Shown here: in pieces, positions 1 to 4,789 of the stretch | Numbering within the stretch: the stretch's first letter is position 1 | Layout of the letters: each line of letters opens with the position of its first letter | Assembly (NCBI GenBank): GCA_030044475.1 | Contig: JASHVP010000173.1 | Location: 1-7,709, forward strand | Source: Thermoplasmata archaeon | GTDB taxonomy: Archaea > Thermoplasmatota > Thermoplasmata > Lutacidiplasmatales > UBA184 | Direction: 5' to 3' | DNA length: 7,709 nt | The notes under the pieces: generated by a model | What the model saw: the letters and a program-made list of their open reading frames with translations, nothing else | Database searches by the model: none | Told to the model about the DNA's origin: nothing | Translations under genes and position numbers: made by a program

Positions 1-1
1 G

Positions 2-400
2 ACGGTGATCGACGAGGCGACCCTCCGAGCCCACTGGCCCGCCGCGCCCGTCGAGATCGCCCTGGTCGAGACCGGATGGAGCCATCGGCGCGCGGCGACC
101 AAGGAGTACCTGTACGACTTCCCGGGCCTCTCCCCCGGCGCGGCTCGATTCGCCGGGGAGCGGCTCCGCAAGGGTCTCGGCACCGACACCTTGAGCATCG
201 ACCCGTTCGCGAGTACGGACTATGCGGCGCACAAGGTGCTCCTGCGACGCGGGCTCTGGCTCGCCGAGGCGCTCGACCACCTGGACACCCTGCGGGAAGG
301 CATCGAGTACACGTTGGTCGTCGCTCCCTTGAAGATCCGGCACGGCAGCGGCGGGATGGCCCGGGTGTTCGCCCTCGAGGGCGACGGGAGCCCCCCGTGA
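2..400 (+). CDS. Cyclase-family (kynurenine formamidase-like) hydrolase, C-terminal part
   Basis: This is the 3' end of a gene whose beginning lies left of the window; the reading frame is open to the edge, so the GTG at position 5 is probably internal. The visible residues match the C-terminal half of the cyclase/KynB-like metal-dependent hydrolases (Pfam cyclase family, by recognition): a segment ending in PGLSPGAARF, then a GTDTLSID strand, then a helix with LAEALDHLDTL, and a final strand PLKI followed by a Gly-rich turn (HGSGGMARV). Family members hydrolyse amide or ester bonds, N-formylkynurenine being the best-known substrate, but the metal-binding His/Asp motif of the N-terminal half is not in view, so activity and substrate cannot be judged. 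The stop codon overlaps the GTG start of the next gene by four bases (GTGA), suggesting an operon with translational coupling. The family assignment is fairly secure; the substrate is not known. Confidence 0.8.
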   Translation, partial: TVIDEATLRAHWPAAPVEIALVETGWSHRRAATKEYLYDFPGLSPGAARFAGERLRKGLGTDTLSIDPFASTDYAAHKVLLRRGLWLAEALDHLDTLREGIEYTLVVAPLKIRHGSGGMARVFALEGDGSPP

Positions 401-1191
401 CCGCCGAGGCGGGGGTCGCCGGCACCCGCGTTCTCGTGACGGCCGCGAGCCAAGGGATCGGCTACGGGGCGGCGCGAGCGTTCGTCCGATCGGGGGCGCG
501 GGTCGTCGTGAACTCGTCGCACGAGGGCCGCCTCGCGGCGGCCGTGGGGCGGCTCTCCGAGGCCGGGGACGTCCATGGGGTCGTCGCCGACCTGCGTCAG
601 GCCGCCGACCTCGACCGCCTGCTCGCCGAAAGCCAGCAATGGCTCGGGGGCCTCGATACGCTCGTGTACGTGACCGGGAGCCCCTCCCCCGGCACCTTCC
701 TCGAGCAGTCGTACGAGGACTGGGACCGGGCCGCTCGCCTCCTGGTGGTCAGTCCCGCCTACCTGGCGCGGAAGGCGGCCGAGGCGATGCTCGCCTCGGG
801 CAGCCGGGGTCGGATGGTCTTCCTGACCTCGATCGCCATCCGCGAGCCGATCCCCACCATCGCCACCTCGAGCGTCTGCCGCATCGCCGTCGCCGGCCTG
901 GTCCGAACGCTCGCCCGAGAGCTCGGTCCGAAAGGGATCCGGGTCAACGGGATCCTCCCGGGCTACGTCGCCACCGACCGGGTCGCCGAGGTGGTCGACG
1001 ACGCCGCCCGTCGGAACGGCACCACCCCCGCCGAGGAGCGCGCCGCCCTCGAGCGGGAGATCCCGCTCGGGCGCCTCGGGACCCCCGAGGAGATCGCCGA
1101 GGCGGTCCTGTTCCTCGCCAGCGACCGATCGAGCTACGTCACCGGCGCGATGCTCCCGGTCGACGGCGGCCGGCTCCGCTCGGTCGGCTAG
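397..1191 (+). CDS. SDR-fold protein with degenerate catalytic Tyr/Lys
   Basis: A 264-residue classical-length short-chain dehydrogenase/reductase. The Rossmann glycine motif is TAASQGIG (residues 15-22, with Ala in place of the first Gly). The usual NNAG segment is replaced by YVTG (91-94). Ser145, the catalytic serine, is kept, but the YxxxK pair reads SSVCR (158-162), so Tyr is Ser and Lys is Arg. The later elements KGIRVNGILPGYVAT (179-193) and the C-terminal SYVTGAMLPVDGG are typical. This matches a known SDR subgroup annotated as BKR-like (3-oxoacyl-ACP reductase-like) that lacks the canonical tetrad, so an annotation as FabG would overstate the evidence. The GTG start at 397 is chosen because it overlaps the upstream stop (GTGA) and gives the standard SDR N-terminus; the frame is open further upstream only as a shadow of the cyclase gene. 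A GGGAG stretch about 7 nt upstream may help initiation. It converges on the cupin gene with a CTAG overlap. Confidence 0.88.
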   Translation: MTAEAGVAGTRVLVTAASQGIGYGAARAFVRSGARVVVNSSHEGRLAAAVGRLSEAGDVHGVVADLRQAADLDRLLAESQQWLGGLDTLVYVTGSPSPGTFLEQSYEDWDRAARLLVVSPAYLARKAAEAMLASGSRGRMVFLTSIAIREPIPTIATSSVCRIAVAGLVRTLARELGPKGIRVNGILPGYVATDRVAEVVDDAARRNGTTPAEERAALEREIPLGRLGTPEEIAEAVLFLASDRSSYVTGAMLPVDGGRLRSVG

Positions 1192-1544
1192 GGTCGGTCC
1201 GGCGGTCGCACTTCCGCGGCGAACTCCGGCCGCTCCGGCGAGAACGCGTCGAGCACGACGCTGGGTCCGTCGGGGGTCGCGTGAAGCTCGTGGGGGACTC
1301 CGCCGGGGATGTAGTAGGACGAGCCAGGTCGAACCTCCCAGGTGACGTCGCCGACGGTGAAGGTCCCGCCTCCCTCCAGGAACGTCCCGGCCTGGACGTG
1401 GGGGTGCGTGTGACGCGGGAACACCGACCCGGGCGCGATGCGGTACAGGACGAGCGTCAGGGACGGCCCGTGGGCCAGGACCCTTCGGTGCACCCGCGGA
1501 AGAACCTCGTGCCAGGCGTCCGGAGCGTTGTTCCAGAGCGGCAT
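1188..1544 (-). CDS. Single-domain cupin protein
   Basis: A 118-residue one-domain cupin. Cupin motif 1 is visible as HTHPHVQ (His45, His47, Gln51) followed by LEGG (56-59); motif 2 is PGSSYYIPGGVPHEL (73-87) with His85. These would give a His/His/Gln/His-type metal site, the position normally held by Glu being apparently non-acidic. Small cupins of this sort include dioxygenases, isomerases, ligand sensors and proteins of unknown role, so no substrate can be assigned. The protein has no signal peptide or extra domain such as a helix-turn-helix. The ATG at 1544 is chosen because it starts just before the conserved N-terminal strands and lies 24 nt from a TATA-like element. It lies 112 nt downstream of the thermosome stop on the same strand, but seems to have its own promoter. 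Its TAG stop shares the CTAG tetranucleotide with the stop of the SDR gene on the other strand. Confidence 0.85.
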   Translation of the reverse strand: MPLWNNAPDAWHEVLPRVHRRVLAHGPSLTLVLYRIAPGSVFPRHTHPHVQAGTFLEGGGTFTVGDVTWEVRPGSSYYIPGGVPHELHATPDGPSVVLDAFSPERPEFAAEVRPPDRP

Positions 1545-1564
1545 GCCGGGGCATGGCCGCCCGG

Positions 1565-1571
1565 GTATATG
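1565..1571 (-). promoter_or_regulatory. TATA-like box for the cupin gene
   Basis: The minus strand reads CATATAC here, an AT-rich island in very GC-rich DNA, with its centre about 24 nt before the cupin ATG at 1544. In archaea the TATA box lies about 25 nt before the transcription start, so the mRNA would begin at or very close to the ATG (leaderless). A GGAGGT stretch sits just upstream of the box, at 1573-1578 on the minus strand, too far from the ATG to be its Shine-Dalgarno site. This is inferred from spacing only. Confidence 0.45.
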
Positions 1572-1598
1572 GACCTCCGACCCGAGAGATGGCCCCGC

Positions 1599-1621
1599 GT
1601 CCCCGGGAACGTCCCGGGGAC
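1599..1621 (-). repeat. Strong GC hairpin between thermosome and cupin genes
   Basis: A perfect inverted repeat with 10-bp arms (GTCCCCGGGA and TCCCGGGGAC) around a 3-nt centre. It begins 35 nt after the thermosome stop on the minus strand. As RNA it would fold into a very stable stem. There is no T-run after it, so it does not look like an intrinsic terminator. It may protect the 3' end of the thermosome mRNA or slow read-through toward the cupin gene; this role is inference. Confidence 0.6.
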
Positions 1622-1656
1622 CGGGAGAAGGGGTTGGATGAGACCGCGGGGGGGTC

Positions 1657-3321
1657 CTAGTCCTCGCCGAAGTCCCCGCCGCCCATGCCGCCCATCCCGC
1701 CCATGCCGCCGGGGCCGCCCGGGCCGCCGCCCGAGGGGGGCGGGCTCGACTTGGACGCGATCACGTCGTCGATCCGCAGGATCATGACCGCGGCGTCGGT
1801 CGCGCTCTCGATCGCCTGCCGCCCGACGCGGATCGGCTCGATCACGTGGATCTCGCCCATGTCGCCGACCTTGCCGGCCGCGATGTTCACGCCGGCGTGC
1901 TTGTGGCCGCCCTTGTGCGCCTTGCGGAGCTCGATCAGGATGTCGATCGGGTCGAGACCCGCGTTCTCCGCGAGGGTCCGGGGGACCGTCTCGAGCGCCT
2001 CGGCAAAGCTCTCGAACGCGATCTGCTCGCGCCCGCCGATCTTGGCCGCCTCGTCCCGGAGGTGGAGGGCGAGCTCGCTCGCGGTCGCCCCGCCGCCGTA
2101 GACGTACCGGCCGTCCTCGACCGCCACCGCGACCACGTTGAGCGCATCGTCGAGCGACCGCTCGATCTCGTCGAGGACGTGCTCGGTGCCGCCTCGGATC
2201 AGGATGGAGACCGCGCGGGCCTTCTTCGCCCCCGTGACGAACGTGAGCGCGTCCTCGCCGATCTTCCGTTCCTCGACGAGGCCCGCGGTCCCGACGTCCT
2301 CGGGGGTCAGCTCGCTGACCTTCGAGACGATGTTCGCGCCGGTCGCCTTCGCGAGCTTCTCCATGTCGGACTTCTTGACGCGGCGGACCGCGTAGATGCC
2401 CTCTTTCGCGAGGAAGTGCTGGGCGAGGTCGTCGATCCCCTTCTGGCAGAGGACGACGTTGGCGCCCGACTTCTTGACCTGGTCGACCATGCGGCGCAGC
2501 ATGTTCTCCTCCTCCTGGAGGAACGCGTTCAGCTGCGACGGGTCGTTGATCTCGATCTTCGCGTCGATCTCGGTCTTCTTGATCTCGAGCGCGGCGTCCA
2601 GGAGCGCGATCTTCGGGTTCTCGACCCGCGATGGCATCCCCGAGTGGACCTTCTCCTTGTCGACGATCACGCCCTCGATCAGCTGGGTGTCGGTGATCGC
2701 GCCGCCCTGCTTCTTGATCAGCTGGATGTTGTCGAGGTCGACGAAGTAGCCGTCGCCCTTCTTCTCGGCGACCGCGGTCACGGCCTTCACGGCGATCTCG
2801 CCGAGCGCGTCGCGGCTGAACGAGACCGACTTCGAGGCCATCGAGGTGACGGCGATCTGCGCCAACTTCGCGTGGTCGGTGATCGCGATCGGCTCGCTCG
2901 TCTCCTGGAGGATCTTGAGCGCCTTCGCGGACGCCAGCCGGTACCCCTGCGAGATGATCGTCGGGTGGATGTTCTGCTCGATCAGCGTCTCGGCGCGCTT
3001 CAACAGCTCGCCGGCGAGGACGACGGCCGTGGTCGTTCCGTCCCCGGCTTCCTGGTCCTGGGTCTTCGCGACCTCGACCAGCATCTTTGCGGCCGGATGT
3101 TCGACGTCCATCTCCTTCAGGATGGTGACGCCGTCGTTCGTGACGACCACGTCGCCCATCGAGTCGACGAGCATCTTGTCGAGTCCCCGCGGGCCGAGCG
3201 TCGACCGGACCGCGTCGGCGATCGCCTTCGCGGCCTGGATGTTGTTCGAGAGGGCTCCGCGGCCCTTGTCGCGCTTCGTCCCTTCCTTCAGCACCAAGAT
3301 CGGTGTCTGTCCCGTCAGCAT
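1657..3321 (-). CDS. ths: Thermosome subunit (group II chaperonin)
   Basis: A full-length, 554-residue thermosome subunit, the archaeal relative of eukaryotic CCT, which builds a double-ring ATP-driven folding chamber in the cytoplasm. The equatorial ATP-binding elements are intact: STLGPRGLDKML (40-51), NDGVTIL (62-68) and the nucleotide-binding GDGTTT (93-98). The middle of the protein carries the intermediate and apical domains; no lid-loop truncation is apparent. The second equatorial half contains GGGATASELALHLR and the LDPIDILIELRKAHKGG segment. The last about 30 residues are a flexible Gly/Met-rich tail with GGM repeats, as in many thermosomes, ending in acidic GDFGED. The ATG at 3321 has a good GGAGGAT Shine-Dalgarno site 5 nt upstream and gives the normal N-terminus. 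A TATA box and a perfect palindrome precede it. Which ring subunit (alpha or beta) it is, and whether a paralogue exists, cannot be told here. Confidence 0.98.
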   Translation of the reverse strand: MLTGQTPILVLKEGTKRDKGRGALSNNIQAAKAIADAVRSTLGPRGLDKMLVDSMGDVVVTNDGVTILKEMDVEHPAAKMLVEVAKTQDQEAGDGTTTAVVLAGELLKRAETLIEQNIHPTIISQGYRLASAKALKILQETSEPIAITDHAKLAQIAVTSMASKSVSFSRDALGEIAVKAVTAVAEKKGDGYFVDLDNIQLIKKQGGAITDTQLIEGVIVDKEKVHSGMPSRVENPKIALLDAALEIKKTEIDAKIEINDPSQLNAFLQEEENMLRRMVDQVKKSGANVVLCQKGIDDLAQHFLAKEGIYAVRRVKKSDMEKLAKATGANIVSKVSELTPEDVGTAGLVEERKIGEDALTFVTGAKKARAVSILIRGGTEHVLDEIERSLDDALNVVAVAVEDGRYVYGGGATASELALHLRDEAAKIGGREQIAFESFAEALETVPRTLAENAGLDPIDILIELRKAHKGGHKHAGVNIAAGKVGDMGEIHVIEPIRVGRQAIESATDAAVMILRIDDVIASKSSPPPSGGGPGGPGGMGGMGGMGGGDFGED

Positions 3322-3326
3322 GGTCT

Positions 3327-3347
3327 ATCCTCCGAGAGTACTCTCGG
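3327..3347 (-). promoter_or_regulatory. Palindrome overlapping the thermosome ribosome binding site
   Basis: A perfect 16-bp palindrome, CCGAGAGTACTCTCGG, spans 3332-3347. On the minus strand it is directly followed by, and shares two G bases with, the Shine-Dalgarno sequence GGAGGAT (3333-3327), which ends 5 nt before the thermosome ATG. As RNA it can form a 6-bp stem closed by a GUAC tetraloop; as DNA it could be a dimeric-protein operator lying just downstream of the predicted transcription start (near 3352). Control of chaperonin expression is a natural guess, but the sequence does not show which mechanism applies. Confidence 0.6.
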
Positions 3348-3374
3348 CTATCGATTTGGGTAGAAATGCGGTTG

Positions 3375-3382
3375 TATTTAAA
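3375..3382 (-). promoter_or_regulatory. TATA box of the thermosome gene
   Basis: The minus strand reads TTTAAATA, close to the archaeal TATA consensus, in the 135-nt spacer between uppS and the thermosome gene. Start of transcription is expected near 3350-3354, giving a 5' leader of about 30 nt that holds the palindrome and the Shine-Dalgarno site. The T-rich run CAGTTTTCTTT that leads into the box (about 3380-3390) could also end the upstream uppS transcript. The rest of the spacer (3392-3456) is GC-rich and shows nothing I can name. Confidence 0.75.
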
Positions 3383-3456
3383 GAAAACTGATACCACCTC
3401 GCCGTTCGGAGCCCGGACGTCGCGGAGCCCCCGGAGCCGGATCCGAGACGGGCGAC

Positions 3457-4272
3457 TCAGGTTCCGAACCGCCGCCGACGCGTTTGGTACGCCCGAATCG
3501 CACGGAGGAAATCGAGATGGGTGAGCCCGGGCCACATGACGTCCGAAAAGTACAGTTCACTGTAGGCGGATTGCCAGAGGAGGAAATTCGAGATCCGTTC
3601 CTCCCCGCTCGTCCGGAAGATCAGGTCGGGGTCCGGCAGGTCCGCCGTGTACAGGTGCCGCGACACCGCCGCGGAGTCGATCTGCTCGGGCGTGAGCCGG
3701 CCGTCCCGGACCTCCCGGGCCAGCGTGCGGATCGCCTCGAGGATCTCGTCTCGCCCGCCGTACCCGAGCGCCACGTTGTAGAGGTAGGCCGAATAGTGGG
3801 CGGTCGCCGACTCCGCGAGCTCGACCGCCTCCCGCAACTTCGGAGGCAGGAGACCCCGGTTCCCGAGGATGCGGACCCGGATCTGGTTCTTGTGGACCCG
3901 CTCGTCGACGGCGATCTGCCGGAGGCTCCGGTCGAACAGGGCCATCAGCGACTCCACCTCCTCCGGGGATCGCGAGCGGTTCTCGGTCGAGAAGGCGTAC
4001 ACCGTGAGCACCCGAATGCCGAGCTCGAGGCACCAGTTCAGGAGTTCTTCGAGCGTGTCGCGACCGCGTTCGTGGCCGTCGGCGACCGAGAGGCCCTGGG
4101 CCGCCGCGAACCGACGGTTCCCGTCCATGATTATCGCGAGGTGGGTCGGGACCGGCTCCTCCCGGACGAGCTCCAAGAGGCGCTTCTCGGTCAGGTCGCG
4201 GAGCGCGTCTCCGACGATGTGCGAGAAGTACGGCGCCCCCGGTTTGACGGGCGTCGCATCGTCCTCGCTCAT
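3457..4272 (-). CDS. uppS: cis-Prenyltransferase (undecaprenyl diphosphate synthase family)
   Basis: A 271-residue cis-prenyltransferase that extends an allylic diphosphate with isopentenyl diphosphate units in cis to make a long polyprenyl diphosphate. In archaea such lipids are precursors of the dolichol-type carriers used for N-glycosylation. The five conserved regions are visible: IMDGNRRFA (48-56, with Asp50 as the essential Mg-binding aspartate), GHERG (66-70), YAFSTENRSRSPEEV, the LGYGGRDEI segment, and near the C-terminus the RTSGEERISNFLLWQSAYSE region followed by LYF. The first about 40 residues form an N-terminal extension relative to bacterial UppS, as is common in archaea. The ATG at 4272 is favoured by a TATA-like box about 26 nt upstream, which suggests a leaderless mRNA; no Shine-Dalgarno site is near it. 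It lies 55 nt after the tRNA-Asp gene on the same strand. Product chain length cannot be predicted from the sequence alone. Confidence 0.95.
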   Translation of the reverse strand: MSEDDATPVKPGAPYFSHIVGDALRDLTEKRLLELVREEPVPTHLAIIMDGNRRFAAAQGLSVADGHERGRDTLEELLNWCLELGIRVLTVYAFSTENRSRSPEEVESLMALFDRSLRQIAVDERVHKNQIRVRILGNRGLLPPKLREAVELAESATAHYSAYLYNVALGYGGRDEILEAIRTLAREVRDGRLTPEQIDSAAVSRHLYTADLPDPDLIFRTSGEERISNFLLWQSAYSELYFSDVMWPGLTHLDFLRAIRAYQTRRRRFGT

Positions 4273-4295
4273 CGACCGTGGAAGGCGAGCGGGAG

Positions 4296-4302
4296 GATAA
4301 AC
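4296..4302 (-). promoter_or_regulatory. TATA-like box for uppS
   Basis: The minus strand reads GTTTATC, an AT-rich patch in the 55-nt spacer between the tRNA and uppS. Its centre is about 26 nt before the uppS ATG, so transcription would start at or next to the start codon. No Shine-Dalgarno sequence is found in the short interval, which agrees with leaderless translation. Confidence 0.5.
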
Positions 4303-4327
4303 GGCCTTGGGCTCCGCGGGGGGGAGG

Positions 4328-4433
4328 CGCCCTGGTCGGGAGTTCCGGGGTGGGGGGCGCGACCCCCCGCCACCTTCGAACCCGAGTCCCAGGCTCGACA
4401 GACCTAGATCCTAGACCACTAGACTACCAGGGC
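4328..4433 (-). tRNA. tRNA-Asp(GTC) with T-loop intron
   Basis: The minus strand folds as a complete tRNA after removal of 33 nt. The acceptor stem is GCCCTGG (4433-4427) with CCAGGGC (4335-4329), seven perfect pairs, then discriminator G73 at 4328. T8 and A9 follow; the D arm has GTCT/GGAT with a loop keeping A14, G18-G19 and A21. The anticodon loop CTGTCGA (4401-4395) carries anticodon GTC, for aspartate. The variable loop is GGAC. The T stem TCGGG (4385-4381) pairs perfectly with CCCGA (4340-4336), but its two halves are separated by 40 nt instead of 7. Removing 4374-4342 leaves the standard T loop TTCGAAT and a 73-nt tRNA without CCA; CCA is not encoded (the gene continues CCT). Four stem ends are G-U pairs (10-25, 13-22, 27-43, 31-39), rather weak for such a GC-rich genome. 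G73 agrees with archaeal tRNA-Asp identity. Confidence 0.92.
4342..4374 (-). other. tRNA intron between positions 59 and 60
   Basis: A 33-nt insert in the T loop of tRNA-Asp. It begins GGTGGCGGGG and ends CCGGAAC. Its core folds into a stem GGTGG plus GGGG against CCCC plus CCACC with one bulged C. A relaxed bulge-helix-bulge can be drawn at the borders: the T stem as outer helix, TTCG (T54-G57) paired with CGGA of the intron 3' end as the central 4 bp (one G-U pair), bulge AAG at the 5' site and bulge ACT at the 3' site. Cutting after the second base of each bulge gives exactly the mature loop TTCGAAT. The inner helix joins imperfectly, with one or two unpaired C residues opposite the bulge. 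Confidence 0.8.
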
Positions 4434-4460
4434 AACCCCGAGGGCCTAACCACCCCATGC

Positions 4461-4468
4461 TATCAAAC
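4461..4468 (-). promoter_or_regulatory. TATA-like box for tRNA-Asp
   Basis: The minus strand reads GTTTGATA about 28-35 nt before the mature 5' end of the tRNA, a suitable distance for a transcript with a leader of a few nucleotides. It lies in the 200-nt region 4434-4633 between the tRNA and the small membrane protein gene on the other strand, which holds both divergent promoters and, in its middle (4504-4539), a very GC-rich stretch with an 8-bp inverted repeat. Confidence 0.5.
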
Positions 4469-4585
4469 TTGCGAGCGAGGCGGCGTCCGGACGTCCTCGC
4501 GCGGGCGGTCGCGGGCGCCCGCGCGCGCGTTCGACCGCCGCGGCCGGTCGGGTGGGAGGCACCCGTCGTGCCAGTGGACGGCGCG

Positions 4586-4593
4586 ATTTATCT
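4586..4593 (+). promoter_or_regulatory. TATA-like box for the small membrane protein gene
   Basis: ATTTATCT on the plus strand stands out in GC-rich surroundings. The expected start of transcription is near 4615, giving a leader of about 20 nt that contains a GAGGTG Shine-Dalgarno site (4623-4628) 5 nt before the ATG at 4634. The two signals support each other. Confidence 0.55.
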
Positions 4594-4633
4594 AGCCCTC
4601 CACCGAATCTCCGCCCGCGAACGAGGTGCGACG

Positions 4634-4789
4634 ATGCACGCCCTGCGAGCTTGGTCGATCGCCGTGGTTCTGCTGCTCGGATTTGTCCTGACCCTGCACC
4701 ATCTCGGCGTGGACGTCGCCGGGAGCCTCGGAGCGGCGTTCGATGGGGCGGTCCGGATGCTCGGCCGCCCGCTGTCGTTGGTCCGCTAG
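4634..4789 (+). CDS. Small single-pass membrane protein, 51 residues
   Basis: I do not recognise this protein. It has 51 residues: a short basic start (MHALR), one hydrophobic segment at about residues 7-22 (WSIAVVLLLGFVLTLH) that fits a membrane helix or uncleaved signal anchor, then an amphipathic stretch with small residues (GVDVAGSLGAAFDGAVRML) and a basic end. The positive N-terminus gives no firm topology because the C-terminus is basic too. The ATG at 4634 is chosen over upstream starts because a GAGGTG ribosome binding site lies 5 nt before it and a TATA-like box further upstream at 4586-4593. The frame is open back to 4457, but that part is Arg/Pro-rich and looks like GC-driven noise. 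It converges on mtnA and the two stop codons share CTAG. A real short gene is likely because promoter, ribosome binding site and a hydrophobic segment agree; function unknown. Confidence 0.6.
   Translation: MHALRAWSIAVVLLLGFVLTLHHLGVDVAGSLGAAFDGAVRMLGRPLSLVR

Noticed and set aside
76..396. N-terminal extension of the SDR back to an ATG at 76
   Set aside because: This part is Arg/Pro-rich and lies inside the cyclase-family frame, which has clear family motifs; the SDR fold begins properly at the GTG at 397.
220..1554. A 444-codon open frame on the minus strand across the SDR gene
   Set aside because: Shadow of the SDR and cupin genes; low-complexity Arg/Gly/Ala composition.
1599..1621. Intrinsic transcription terminator
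   Set aside because: The hairpin is strong but no T-run follows on either strand; archaeal termination depends chiefly on T-rich stretches.
1685..1735. Short tandem repeat of the type GCCGCCCAT
   Set aside because: It is the reverse complement of the codons for the Gly/Met-rich tail of the thermosome, not an independent repeat element.
1846..3363. A 505-codon open frame on the plus strand opposite the thermosome gene
   Set aside because: Its composition (Leu/Asp/Arg/Val-rich, repetitive) is what the complement of a GC-rich gene gives; no recognisable domain.
1457..3535. A 692-codon open frame on the minus strand across the thermosome gene
   Set aside because: It is a shadow of the thermosome frame, extremely rich in Arg, Gly, Pro and Asp, with no domain; the overlapping frame encodes a complete thermosome.
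4328..4433. tRNA-Asp as a pseudogene broken by an insertion
   Set aside because: All stems on both sides of the insert pair perfectly or with wobble pairs, invariant loop bases are kept, and precise removal of 33 nt at a plausible splice motif restores a normal T loop.
4504..4539. GC-rich inverted repeat (GGCGGTCG ... CGACCGCC) as a structured RNA or operator
   Set aside because: The arms are only 8 bp with a 20-nt centre, in DNA so GC-rich that such matches are expected by chance; no promoter placement supports a separate RNA.
4457..4633. Longer 110-residue version of the small membrane protein
   Set aside because: The extra 59 residues are Arg/Pro-rich, the start lies upstream of the TATA-like box at 4586, and it has no ribosome binding site.
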